From assembly GCA_012521805.1 (NCBI GenBank), contig JAAYLQ010000046.1:1-8964 (forward strand): a stretch of DNA of 8,964 nt. The letters are read 5' to 3'. Made by a program: the position numbers and the translations under genes. Of the stretch, positions 1 to 7,570 are shown piece after piece. The notes under the pieces are model-generated. The model searched no databases, had not been told where the DNA came from, and saw only the letters and a list, made by a program, of their open reading frames with translations. Origin of the DNA: Bacillota bacterium. Its GTDB lineage: Bacteria > Bacillota > Limnochordia > Darwinibacteriales > DTU012. Each line of letters starts with the position of its first letter. The first letter of the stretch is position 1.

Positions 1-407
1 CCAGCTTGTACAGCAAGTTTTGTCAGCGGCTCCCAATCGATTTCTGGTTCTTCTATCTTAACCAAATCTGGAATTTGAAAGATATGATCAAAAGTCAAAT
101 CTGGAAGCGGCAGTTCTCCCTGGAGTTCCTGCCACTGCCGGTACAATCCGGCAAGAAGACCCCTGTCTATCTTCACGATTCTATTCTGCTCGCTTAATTC
201 CTTTATATTAACACTCAGTTCGATGCGTCCCCGCTGAATTCCTGTTGTTACCAGCTGACGAAAAGTTTCTTCAAGCTGTTGATAATTCCGGGAGAGGCGG
301 ATATGGATATCTAAGAACCGATGATTTACCGCTTTTGCTTCCACCTTTACCGACCAATTTTCATCAGCCGCTTCTGCGTGTCCGAACCCTGTCATGCTGT
401 ATACCAT
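1..407 (-). CDS. yicC: YicC-family endoribonuclease, N-terminal part (runs off the left edge)
   Basis: Reading the minus strand from 407 gives 135 codons that open with MVYSMTGFGHAEA, the hallmark N-terminus of the YicC family (YloC in B. subtilis). SVKVEAKAVNHRFLDIHIRL follows and also matches the family core. E. coli YicC is described as an RNA endonuclease affecting small RNA stability; that role is carried over from the family and not visible here. The family is about 290 residues, so roughly the second half, including the conserved C-terminal domain, lies outside the window. I chose the ATG at 407 because MxYSMTGFG is the usual start and an 8-base purine ribosome site sits 8 bases upstream. 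An in-frame ATG at 425 would add six residues but overlaps that site. The gap to the calcium ATPase gene is 77 bases with no terminator, so cotranscription is likely. A lone TATAGT at 448-453 has no matching -35. Confidence 0.93.
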   Translation of the reverse strand, partial: MVYSMTGFGHAEAADENWSVKVEAKAVNHRFLDIHIRLSRNYQQLEETFRQLVTTGIQRGRIELSVNIKELSEQNRIVKIDRGLLAGLYRQWQELQGELPLPDLTFDHIFQIPDLVKIEEPEIDWEPLTKLAVQA

Positions 408-415
408 ATCCACAG

Positions 416-423
416 CCTCCTCC
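416..423 (-). promoter_or_regulatory. Ribosome binding site of yicC
   Basis: The minus strand reads GGAGGAGG, ending 8 bases before the ATG at 407. It decides in favour of that start over the in-frame ATG at 425, which overlaps it. Confidence 0.75.
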
Positions 424-484
424 ATCTCGATCCTGTTTCCTGTTTCTACTATACTTTCTGGTAAAATTTCGGATCTCCTGCTTT

Positions 485-3166
485 TTATCTGAATCTTGCT
501 ATTGAAAAATGTCTGCTGACCCGCCGTTTCACCACTCTAATAATCGTATCAACCACCAAGGTGGCTCCTGCAAAAACAAGCACCAAAATCCAGTCATTAA
601 GGTTGAGGGATACGGTATCAAATATCCCCTGCAGCCAGGGATGGTACACCACTAAGATGTGCATTCCACCTGAAATCAAAACCGCTGCTACTAAATAGAG
701 GTTAGTGAAAAAGCCAATTTCAAAAATGGAATGATACTCACTGCGGCATTCGAACACATAAATCAGCTGAGCCATCACCAGTGTTGTAAAGGCTAATGTC
801 CTGGCTTTAACAACATCATTAGGATTATGCCACAAGGCGTAAATAAATACTGCTAGCGTACAGATACTGATCAGTGTTCCAGTAAACCCGATCTTCAAAT
901 GGAGGCGTCTGGCAAAGATGCTTTCGTTTGGATCGCGGGGCGGTCGATCCATAATATCTTCATCACCGGGATCAACTCCAAGGGCAATCGCCGGCAGGCC
1001 ATCGGTAACTAAGTTCATCCAGAGGATTTGTATAGGGAGCAGCGGCAGCGGCAGTCCCGCTAAAGTGGCAGCAAACATAGTGAGCACTTCCCCTACATTG
1101 CATGCCAGTAGGTAGCGGATAAATTTGCGGATATTATCGTAGATCGCTCTGCCTTCCCGGACAGCTGCAATTATCGTTTGGTAGTTATCATCAGCTAAAA
1201 TCATATCAGATGCTTCTTTAGTAACATCTGTTCCGCTGATTCCCATACTAATCCCGATATCAGCTTCTTTCACAGCCGGTGCATCATTCACTCCATCTCC
1301 AGTCATTCCCACCACTTCACCATTTTTCTGGAGAGCCCGCACAATACTCAATTTATGCTGTGGTGCTACTCGAGCAAATACGTCAATATCTCTAACCGCT
1401 TCCTGCTGTTCATACCCAGACAGCATTTCCCATTCTGCTCCAGTCATCACCCGAACTTTGCCATTCTGTCCCAGGCCAAGCTGTTCTGCAATCGCCTGCG
1501 CGGTTAGTTTATGGTCACCTGTGACCATTATAGTTCGGATTCCAGCCCGCTGCGCTTGGCGAATCGCCCGCTTCACTTCCAGTCGGGGTGGATCAATCAT
1601 GCCGACAAACCCCACAAAGATTAAATCACTTTCCAGCGTCTGCTCCGGTACCTGCGGTGTTGGAACCTGGCGGTACGCCAAGCCTAATACCCTCAGCGCC
1701 TCAGCAGCATAGCCCTCAACTGCATTTAAAATCCGCTGCTTTTCATGGGTATTCAGAGGTTTCACACCATCAGCAGTTAAAATCTTTGTGCAGCGCTCTA
1801 ATATAATACCAGGTGCCCCCTTAACGTAAGCAAGAAACTGATCACGATGCCTCACCAGCACACTCATCCGCTTCCGCTCCGAATCAAAAGGCACTTCCCG
1901 CACCAAACGGTAATCATGTTCCAACGCCGCCTTATTTAAACCAGCATGATAAGCAGTTTCCACCAGTGCAATTTCCGTTGGATCTCCAACAAGCTGAACT
2001 TTCCGAGTTCGATCATCAACCTGAACATTATTGCACAGGGCCCCAATTAACAAAGCTGTTCGCAGAACTGTATCGTCCTGGGCAAGCTGTTTCAGCTGTT
2101 CTTGCTTGGTCACACTGATATCTTGACCAGCAATCCAGTACTTCTGTGCTTTCATTTTATTTTGGGTCAGCGTACCGGTTTTATCGGAACAAATTACCGT
2201 TGCACAACCTAAAGTCTCAACTGCCGGCAGCTGCCGAATAATCGCATTAGCCCGGATCATCCGCTGCACTCCAATTGCCAGAGCAATGGTCACAACCGCT
2301 GGCAGTCCTTCGGGTATTGCCGCTACAGCAAGGCTAACCCCGGTAAAGAACATCCGATAAACCGGAAAGCCCCGCAACACCCCAGTAACAAATACGCCCA
2401 CAACAATAATTAAGCAGGCGATCACCAGCGATGTGCCTAGTTTTTCCAGCCTGCGCTGGAGAGGGGTATCGCCTGGATCTGTATCCTGAATCATGTCAGC
2501 AATTTTGCCAATTTCGGTGTCCATACCGGTGGCGGTCACTAATCCAAAACCCCGGCCCCGGGTGACCAGAGTTCCCATAAACACCATGTTAACCTGATCA
2601 CCAATAGGAACGTTATCACTGCCAATCGCCTCAACTTTTTTTCCTACCGGCAGCGATTCGCCGGTCAGCATAGCTTCGTTGATATAAAGCGAGTTGACAT
2701 TAAACAAGCGCGCATCGGCAGGAACCCGGTCCCCGGCTTCTAGAACGATAATATCACCGGGAACAAGCTCTTCGGCGTTAATCTGAAGTTGGCGGCCGCC
2801 GCGAATTACTTTGGCCATCGGCGCTGTCAGCTGTTTTAGTGCATCTAAAGATTTTTCAGCTCGATATTCTTGAATAAAGCCTAAAACAGCATTCATGACA
2901 ATAATTGCTAAAATCGCAACCGAATCAACTACTTCACCCAGCAGCGCTGATACTAATGTGGTAATCATCAAAACAATAGTAATAAAGTCATTAAACTGTC
3001 TAAAAAAGATCGTTACAGCTGAATCTTTTTCTGCTTCAGCCAGTTTGTTGGCACCATATTTTTCAAACAGCGTTTTGACCTGTCTGGCAGACAAACCCTG
3101 CTCTAAATTGGTGCCAAAATTTTGGGCTAAGGCTTTAGGTTCTTGGTTGTAGTACTGGTTTTTCAC
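485..3166 (-). CDS. yloB: Calcium-transporting P-type ATPase, type IIA (SERCA-like, YloB family)
   Basis: This is a complete membrane pump predicted to export Ca2+ from the cytoplasm at the cost of ATP. Residues are numbered from the GTG at 3175. The actuator loop has TGES at 171-174. The phosphorylation motif is DKTGTLT with D331. The nucleotide domain has GDPTE at 397-401 and KGAPG at 452-456. The hinge has TGDGVNDAPA at 625-634. The metal-binding helices match the SERCA pattern: PEGLPA with E289 in M4, N693 and E696 in M5, N721, T724 and D725 in M6, and E813 in M8. The full length of about 893-896 residues is normal for bacterial SERCA-like pumps. The start is uncertain. The track start, GTG at 3175, has no ribosome site before it. 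The in-frame GTG at 3166 is preceded by GGGGTGA at proper spacing, so I prefer 3166. The gene lies next to yicC as yloB does next to yloC in Bacillus. Transport of Mn2+ or another divalent ion cannot be excluded from sequence. Confidence 0.95.
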   Translation of the reverse strand: MKNQYYNQEPKALAQNFGTNLEQGLSARQVKTLFEKYGANKLAEAEKDSAVTIFFRQFNDFITIVLMITTLVSALLGEVVDSVAILAIIVMNAVLGFIQEYRAEKSLDALKQLTAPMAKVIRGGRQLQINAEELVPGDIIVLEAGDRVPADARLFNVNSLYINEAMLTGESLPVGKKVEAIGSDNVPIGDQVNMVFMGTLVTRGRGFGLVTATGMDTEIGKIADMIQDTDPGDTPLQRRLEKLGTSLVIACLIIVVGVFVTGVLRGFPVYRMFFTGVSLAVAAIPEGLPAVVTIALAIGVQRMIRANAIIRQLPAVETLGCATVICSDKTGTLTQNKMKAQKYWIAGQDISVTKQEQLKQLAQDDTVLRTALLIGALCNNVQVDDRTRKVQLVGDPTEIALVETAYHAGLNKAALEHDYRLVREVPFDSERKRMSVLVRHRDQFLAYVKGAPGIILERCTKILTADGVKPLNTHEKQRILNAVEGYAAEALRVLGLAYRQVPTPQVPEQTLESDLIFVGFVGMIDPPRLEVKRAIRQAQRAGIRTIMVTGDHKLTAQAIAEQLGLGQNGKVRVMTGAEWEMLSGYEQQEAVRDIDVFARVAPQHKLSIVRALQKNGEVVGMTGDGVNDAPAVKEADIGISMGISGTDVTKEASDMILADDNYQTIIAAVREGRAIYDNIRKFIRYLLACNVGEVLTMFAATLAGLPLPLLPIQILWMNLVTDGLPAIALGVDPGDEDIMDRPPRDPNESIFARRLHLKIGFTGTLISICTLAVFIYALWHNPNDVVKARTLAFTTLVMAQLIYVFECRSEYHSIFEIGFFTNLYLVAAVLISGGMHILVVYHPWLQGIFDTVSLNLNDWILVLVFAGATLVVDTIIRVVKRRVSRHFSIARFR

Positions 3167-3171
3167 TATGC

Positions 3172-3178
3172 TCACCCC
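3172..3178 (-). promoter_or_regulatory. Probable ribosome binding site for the calcium ATPase, favouring GTG 3166
   Basis: The minus strand reads GGGGTGA, one base off the perfect anti-SD match GGAGGTGA. It ends 5 bases before the GTG at 3166. It overlaps the alternative GTG at 3175, which therefore cannot use it. Confidence 0.5.
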
Positions 3179-3213
3179 GCTTTTAGTCCATAAATACCTA
3201 TTCAGAGGAGCAT

Positions 3214-3242
3214 AAAAAAATACCGGGCCTTCCCGGTATTTT
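3214..3242 (-). terminator. Intrinsic terminator after the TPR gene
   Basis: A perfect 11-bp stem pairs 3217-3227 with 3232-3242 (AAAATACCGGG against CCCGGTATTTT on the minus strand) around a 4-base loop. On the minus strand the stem runs into seven T residues (rc of 3214-3220). It begins about 19 bases past the TPR gene stop, so it should end that transcript before the ATPase gene. On the plus strand only four Ts are present and all lie within the stem, so it is best read as a minus-strand terminator. Confidence 0.85.
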
Positions 3243-3245
3243 CAA
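3217..3245 (-). promoter_or_regulatory. Candidate sigma-A promoter for the ATPase-yicC unit, overlapping the terminator
   Basis: The minus strand carries TTGAAA (3245-3240, 5 of 6 to the -35 consensus), a 17-base spacer, then TATTTT (3222-3217, 4 of 6 to the -10). Both elements lie inside or beside the terminator hairpin. A start near 3210 would leave a leader of about 40 bases. An A/T-rich hairpin can mimic a -10 by chance, so this is tentative. It is the only reasonable promoter I could see between the terminator and the ATPase start. Confidence 0.3.
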
Positions 3246-3260
3246 CTAACCAGCTGATTA

Positions 3261-3998
3261 TTACTCTACGAGGGACGCGTATTCAGGGTTGTATTGAATC
3301 GCAAGCTCGCGATAATGATTTGCCTTATCCTGATCTCCATTTAGAGAATAAAGCTGCCAGAGATAATAATGAATTTCTGCATCCCGCGGAGCATATAAGT
3401 AAGCGGTTTCAAATTCGGTTAACGCTGCTTCATAATCATCCACGGCAAAATATGCCTTGGCCAAAATCGTGCGGGCATCAACAAACTCCGGTGCAGTTTC
3501 TACCGCTTTAGCAAAAGCAGCAATCACATCGCTGGTAATGCCCTGCTCCATATTTATCAATCCAATCCCATAATATGCCCTGGCATAATCATCAATCATC
3601 AAGGCTTTCACGTAATTTTGCAGCGCTGCAGTATTATCTCCGCTGTAATACTCAGCGTCTCCCAAAAGCACGTAAACCCAGCCTGCGTCTGGATTGCGCT
3701 CCAAGTACTGCCGATAGACCTTCTTGGCCTCAGCAGTATTGCCCTCCTCCTGATAGATCAATCCTAACAGCAGAAGCGATTCGTCTACTGCTTCTCCATT
3801 ATCGATACTGATCTGGAGACTGCCGGCAGCCTGCCGCAGCGGGTAAAGGGCTGGAATAATGCGATCCATTCCAGTTGTGTAATACTGCAGATACTGCAGG
3901 GCATTTTCAAACCACATTGGCCGCTGCTGAGCACCAACTAATGCGGTACTTAAGAATAAAATACAGATTATCAGTAGAGCACTAAATTTTCTTGACAT
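3261..3998 (-). CDS. Exported tetratricopeptide-repeat protein of unknown function
   Basis: The product is a 245-residue protein. It opens with a classic signal peptide: basic MSRK, a hydrophobic stretch at about 5-20, and a likely cleavage site after VGA near residue 23. There is no cysteine at that point, so it is not an obvious lipoprotein. From about residue 72 there are five TPR-like helical pairs, near 73-105, 107-139, 140-172, 174-206 and 208-240. Examples of their G-x-A/Y periodicity are LLLLGLIYQEEGNTAEAKK and LLGDAEYYSGDNTAAL. TPRs usually scaffold protein contacts, so an envelope-side partner is inferred. No catalytic domain is visible. The start ATG at 3998 puts the signal peptide at the N-terminus, but its ribosome site (GGGCGTGA) is imperfect. 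The gene is divergent from rqcH and is followed by its own terminator, so it probably forms a single-gene transcript. I do not recognise a named family. Confidence 0.88.
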   Translation of the reverse strand: MSRKFSALLIICILFLSTALVGAQQRPMWFENALQYLQYYTTGMDRIIPALYPLRQAAGSLQISIDNGEAVDESLLLLGLIYQEEGNTAEAKKVYRQYLERNPDAGWVYVLLGDAEYYSGDNTAALQNYVKALMIDDYARAYYGIGLINMEQGITSDVIAAFAKAVETAPEFVDARTILAKAYFAVDDYEAALTEFETAYLYAPRDAEIHYYLWQLYSLNGDQDKANHYRELAIQYNPEYASLVE

Positions 3999-4068
3999 CT
4001 TCTCACGCCCTTATCTAATCAAACCTGAATCTAACTACCATTTTATTAATATTAGACATTTACTATGC

Positions 4069-4097
4069 TTGTCCCTGCTTTTCTCCTCTGGTATACT
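4069..4097 (+). promoter_or_regulatory. Extended -10 sigma-A promoter of rqcH
   Basis: TTGTCC at 4069-4074 (4 of 6), a 17-base spacer, and TATACT at 4092-4097 (5 of 6) are preceded by TG one base upstream of the -10 (4089-4090). Transcription should start near 4104. The ATG at 4065 lies upstream of this promoter and so would not be in the mRNA, which supports starting the protein at 4119. Confidence 0.65.
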
Positions 4098-4103
4098 TTG
4101 AGT

Positions 4104-4108
4104 GGGAG
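4104..4108 (+). promoter_or_regulatory. Ribosome binding site of rqcH
   Basis: GGGAG sits 10 bases before the ATG at 4119. It practically coincides with the predicted transcription start, so the 5' leader would be only about 15 bases. Confidence 0.6.
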
Positions 4109-4118
4109 TGTGATCAAA

Positions 4119-5873
4119 ATGGCTTTTGATGGAATAGCAGTAGCCCGCATCGTCACAGAACTAAACCAAAAACTAATAAATGCGAGGATGGTTAAGATTT
4201 ACCAGCCGGACCGCTACACAATCATCATGCATCTCCGCAGTCTCGGCGAAACTCATAAACTGGTAATTTCCGCAGATCCGGTCTTTGCACGCATTCATAC
4301 TACCACAGATACATACATCAATCCCCACAACCCACCGGCATTCTGCATGCTGCTCCGCAAGTATCTTGAACCAAGCAGAATCCTGGGAATTGAGCAGTAT
4401 CAGTTGGAACGGATTATAGAGATCAAATTCGAAACCTTTGACCCAAATTTAGGTACCAGCTTGAAAAGTCTGGTGTTTGAACTGATGGGCCGCAACAGCA
4501 ACATTATTTTAATCGACCAAGAGCACAACATTATCGACGCAATTCACCGCAACAGCGATGCAGACCACGAGCGGCCGATTATGCCGGGCCTTGTCTACAG
4601 CTTACCGCCAGTGGATCGGAAAATCAATCCCCTAACAACCACCGAGGCAGAATTCACCACAGAAATACGCCTGCTGCCGGCTTTTACCCTGTTATATCAA
4701 GGCTTGGTTCAACTCTACCAGGGGTTCAGTCCTGCAGCAGCCAAAGAAATCTGCCGCCGAGCAGGCATCGATCCCGCCGCAGTCAAGCAGGAACTTACCT
4801 TAGAACAGATCTCAGCCTTGTGGCAGAGTTTGGACCAGTTGATCAATACAGAACAACAGCCGGTTTTAGTAGAGGACGACAAACCTGATTTTTATGCTTA
4901 TCGGCTGACCGGCCCAGTGGCGCAGCGGGAATTTGCCAGCCTTGATCAGCTACTGGATACTTTCTACCGCTTTCGTATCCACAGCCAAAAGGTGCGGCAG
5001 AAGGCCAGCAGTCTGCAGAGTCAAATCAACACCCACCTCAAACGCCTCAAGCGCAAAGAACAGATTCATCGCAATACATTAAAACAGGCTGCTGATGCCG
5101 ATAAGTGGCAGAAAATGGGAGAACTAATTCTCGCTAACATCTATCAGATCCAGAAAGGTGATTCAGAACTGACCGCAGTTGACTATTATCAACCGGAACA
5201 GCCGCTGATTACCATTAAGCTGGATCCAGCCTTAAGCCCAAGTGAAAACGCCCAGGCATATTTCAAAAAATACACTAAAGCCAAAAACAGCAAAAAAATT
5301 ACTCAGGAACAGTTAGAAAAAACAATTATGGAACGAATGTATTTAGAAGAAGTAGCAGTTCAGCTTCAGCAGGCTGATGATTTAGCAGTTGTGGCTGAAA
5401 TTGAATCCGAGCTGATAAGGGAAGGTTTTATCCGGAAAAGGCGGAGCAAAGGACGCCAGGAGCAGAGGCATTATCAAACTGTTAAGCAGTATCAAGAGTT
5501 TATCGCATCCGATGGAACTAAGATTTTGCTGGGAAGAAACAATCGGCAAAACGACCTGCTCACTTTTAAAATTGCTAAGCCGGAGGATATTTGGCTCCAC
5601 GCTCAAAATATTCCCGGCAGCCATGTAATTATCCGCACGAATCAAGAAGTAACAGAGCAGGCACTGCAGGAAGCAGCTGCCCTGGCAGCATACTATTCTA
5701 AGAACAGAACCAGCCCTAAAGTGGCAGTGGATTACACTGAAAGAAAAAACGTTCATAAACCCCGCGGTGCTAAACCAGGATTTGTGACATACAATAATTT
5801 CCGGACAATAATAGTGGATCCAACAAAAATTGAAAACCTGCCGCGCAAAGCGGATCGAATGACAGAACAATAA
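4119..5873 (+). CDS. rqcH: RqcH, NFACT-family ribosome quality control and alanine-tailing factor (Rqc2/NEMF homologue)
   Basis: RqcH binds the 50S subunit carrying a stalled peptidyl-tRNA and recruits alanyl-tRNA to add C-terminal alanine tails that mark the chain for degradation. This is known from B. subtilis YloA/RqcH. The 584-residue product starts MAFDGIAVARIVTELN, matching the family start. The longer reading from 4065 would begin upstream of the promoter and is rejected. NFACT-N covers about 1-180, including PPAFCMLLRKYLEP at 72-85 and the tRNA-binding pair at 97-98. A helix-hairpin-helix-like segment, FSPAAAKEICRRAGI, follows at 203-217. Coiled-coil helices span about 285-325 and 395-445. 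NFACT-R is at about 456-545, with DGTKILLGRNNRQND and WLHAQNIPGSHVIIR. Oddly, the usual D97-R98 pair is E97-R98 here. Older annotations call this family fibronectin-binding protein A. The gene is transcribed alone and ends at a strong terminator. Its proximity to yloB and yicC is the Bacillota arrangement. Confidence 0.94.
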   Translation: MAFDGIAVARIVTELNQKLINARMVKIYQPDRYTIIMHLRSLGETHKLVISADPVFARIHTTTDTYINPHNPPAFCMLLRKYLEPSRILGIEQYQLERIIEIKFETFDPNLGTSLKSLVFELMGRNSNIILIDQEHNIIDAIHRNSDADHERPIMPGLVYSLPPVDRKINPLTTTEAEFTTEIRLLPAFTLLYQGLVQLYQGFSPAAAKEICRRAGIDPAAVKQELTLEQISALWQSLDQLINTEQQPVLVEDDKPDFYAYRLTGPVAQREFASLDQLLDTFYRFRIHSQKVRQKASSLQSQINTHLKRLKRKEQIHRNTLKQAADADKWQKMGELILANIYQIQKGDSELTAVDYYQPEQPLITIKLDPALSPSENAQAYFKKYTKAKNSKKITQEQLEKTIMERMYLEEVAVQLQQADDLAVVAEIESELIREGFIRKRRSKGRQEQRHYQTVKQYQEFIASDGTKILLGRNNRQNDLLTFKIAKPEDIWLHAQNIPGSHVIIRTNQEVTEQALQEAAALAAYYSKNRTSPKVAVDYTERKNVHKPRGAKPGFVTYNNFRTIIVDPTKIENLPRKADRMTEQ

Positions 5874-5940
5874 AAACAGAAAGCAAGCGAGTTCACCCCC
5901 ACCATGGGTCATCTACGCCTGCCCTCTGTTGCCATTGTGT

Positions 5941-5972
5941 TTCTGCCGGGCACACCCCGGCAGAATTTTTTT
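5941..5972 (+). terminator. Intrinsic terminator of rqcH
   Basis: A perfect 10-bp stem, TTCTGCCGGG (5941-5950) with CCCGGCAGAA (5956-5965), closes a 5-base loop and is followed directly by seven Ts (5966-5972). On the minus strand the stem is followed by ACACAA, so it is not a canonical terminator for the convergent purH, although the hairpin could still slow polymerase. The remaining parts of the 155-base intergenic stretch (5874-5940 and 5973-6028) show no gene or other clear site. Confidence 0.92.
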
Positions 5973-6028
5973 GGGTATTTAGTAAAATTTATTCGCTCTC
6001 GTTTGTGAAATTCCTCTTTTTAAGTTAA

Positions 6029-7540
6029 TCAATGTTTAAAATGCCTGATCCCGGTAAATACCATGGCTATATTGTAGCGATCACAAGCGTCGATCACCTC
6101 TTGATCCCTAACCGAACCACCTGGTTGAATAATTGCCGTAATGCCGCTTGCTGCTGCTTCCTCAATATTATCAGCAAATGGGAAAAACGCATCAGAAGCA
6201 AGTACTGCCCCTTTTGCTTTGACTCCCGCTTGTTCCGCAGCTAAGCGCACCGATTGAACCCGATTCATCTGCCCGGCACCCACACCAATCAGTTGGCGAT
6301 CTTTGCAGAAAACGATCGCGTTGGACTTCACATATTTCACCACTTTCCAGCCGAAGAACAAATCGTCCCATTCTGCCTCGGTTGGTTCCCGCTTGGTAAC
6401 AACTTTCAGCTTGCCCTGTTCTAAATCAACTGTATCTCCTTCCTGAACTAAAAAACCTCCTGCGACTTTTTTCCAATCCAACCCTGAATCCTGGGCAGGA
6501 GCCAGCTTTAACAGCCGCAGATTCGCTTTCTTCTGCAGAATTTCCAGCGCCTCTGCTGTAAAATCAGGTGCGATAATTACTTCTAAGAAGATTTTGCTCA
6601 TTTCAGCTGCGGTTTTTGCATCTACAGTCCGATTGCAGGCGACAATACCGCCGAAGATGGAAACTGGGTCCGCTTCATAAGTCCGAAGATATGCTTGATA
6701 CAAATCTGCACCAACCGCTAAGCCGCAGGGATTGTTGTGTTTCACAGCTACAGTGCATGGCTCACTAAATTCTGATACCAACTGCCAAGCTGCCTGAGCG
6801 TCATAGATGTTATTGTACGATAGCGCTTTGCCGTGAAGCTGCTCAGCAGCAGCGATGCTGACTGCTGCCTGCGGCATCAGCTGATAATACGCAGCCTTTT
6901 GGTGGGGATTCTCGCCATAGCGCAGATCTGCTTTCTTGACTAAAGCCACTGTCATCCGCTCAGGAAACTGGGGCTGTCCTAAATACTGGGCAATTAAGGA
7001 ATCATAGTAGGCGGTATGATTAAAAGCTTTGGCAGCTAAGCGTTTTCGCTCCTCAGGCGCAACCTCACCCTGTTCCAGCTCCTCAATCACTTTTTGATAA
7101 TCCTCGGGATCACAAACCACTGTAACCCTGGCGTGGTTTTTTGCAGCTGCCCTTAACAGTGTAGGACCGCCGATATCAATATTCTCAATTACTTCTGCAT
7201 AAGAAGCATTCGGATCCTGGGATACTTTTTCAAACGGGTATAAATTTACAACCACTAAATCAATTAAATCAGCACCAATACTTTTTAGCTCCTCTATATG
7301 CTCTGCCTGATCCCTGGCCAGAATGCCGCCGTGGATGCGGGGATGCAGCGTTTTCACCCGACCATCGAGGATTTCCGGAAACTCGGTAATTTCAGAGATA
7401 TAAGTAACAGGCACCCCATTTTCTTGCAGCAGGTGATAGGTTCCACCAGTACTTATAATCCGATAATCCAATTCAATCAGCTTTTGCGCCAGCTCAACAA
7501 TCCCGGTCTTATCATAGACACTTAACAGAGCTGATTTCAT
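6029..7540 (-). CDS. purH: Bifunctional AICAR transformylase / IMP cyclohydrolase (PurH)
   Basis: PurH catalyses the last two steps of de novo purine synthesis in the cytoplasm. It formylates AICAR using 10-formyl-THF, then closes the ring to give IMP. The 503-residue product has the normal family length. The N-terminal cyclohydrolase domain covers about 1-195, with SVYDKTGI near the start, STGGT at 30-34 and GRVKTLHPRIHGGIL at 60-74. The transformylase domain follows, with LRYGENPHQ at 206-214, the catalytic-site motif KHNNPCG at 267-273 (K267, H268), SDAFFPFADN at 449-458, QPGGSVRD at 472-479 and the terminal GIRHFKH. I start at the ATG at 7540, which has a GGGGG ribosome site 8 bases upstream. 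A reading from 7555 would use a TTG that sits inside that site. No other pur gene is in view. The gene converges on rqcH and diverges from the RsfA-like gene, so it may be a single-gene transcript. I see no terminator of its own. Confidence 0.97.
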   Translation of the reverse strand: MKSALLSVYDKTGIVELAQKLIELDYRIISTGGTYHLLQENGVPVTYISEITEFPEILDGRVKTLHPRIHGGILARDQAEHIEELKSIGADLIDLVVVNLYPFEKVSQDPNASYAEVIENIDIGGPTLLRAAAKNHARVTVVCDPEDYQKVIEELEQGEVAPEERKRLAAKAFNHTAYYDSLIAQYLGQPQFPERMTVALVKKADLRYGENPHQKAAYYQLMPQAAVSIAAAEQLHGKALSYNNIYDAQAAWQLVSEFSEPCTVAVKHNNPCGLAVGADLYQAYLRTYEADPVSIFGGIVACNRTVDAKTAAEMSKIFLEVIIAPDFTAEALEILQKKANLRLLKLAPAQDSGLDWKKVAGGFLVQEGDTVDLEQGKLKVVTKREPTEAEWDDLFFGWKVVKYVKSNAIVFCKDRQLIGVGAGQMNRVQSVRLAAEQAGVKAKGAVLASDAFFPFADNIEEAAASGITAIIQPGGSVRDQEVIDACDRYNIAMVFTGIRHFKH

Positions 7541-7548
7541 TTTTATTA

Positions 7549-7553
7549 CCCCC
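7549..7553 (-). promoter_or_regulatory. Ribosome binding site of purH
   Basis: The minus strand reads GGGGG followed by eight bases (TAATAAAA) and the ATG at 7540. This fixes the purH start and rules out the in-frame TTG at 7555. Confidence 0.65.
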
Positions 7554-7570
7554 AATTTTTATACTTTAAT

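Noticed and set aside
245..505. An 86-codon plus-strand open frame opposite yicC
   Set aside because: The minus strand reads as clear YicC. The plus frame is rich in proline, leucine and serine and lacks a ribosome site.
2895..3152. Plus-strand open frame opposite the ATPase N-terminus
   Set aside because: The ATPase frame on the other strand is certain and the overlap is complete. No ribosome site or family match is seen.
4065..4118. An 18-residue N-terminal extension of RqcH starting at ATG 4065
   Set aside because: It lies upstream of and across the predicted promoter, has no ribosome site, and the family begins at MxFDG, which matches the ATG at 4119.
5382..5912. A 176-codon minus-strand open frame opposite the end of rqcH
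   Set aside because: It is antisense to the well-conserved NFACT-R coding region, has no family resemblance, and its composition looks like a reverse-frame shadow.
5874..5940. A small RNA or small gene in the rqcH 3' region
   Set aside because: The only short frame found there (minus strand, eight codons) is negligible, and no promoter or conserved structure other than the terminator is visible.
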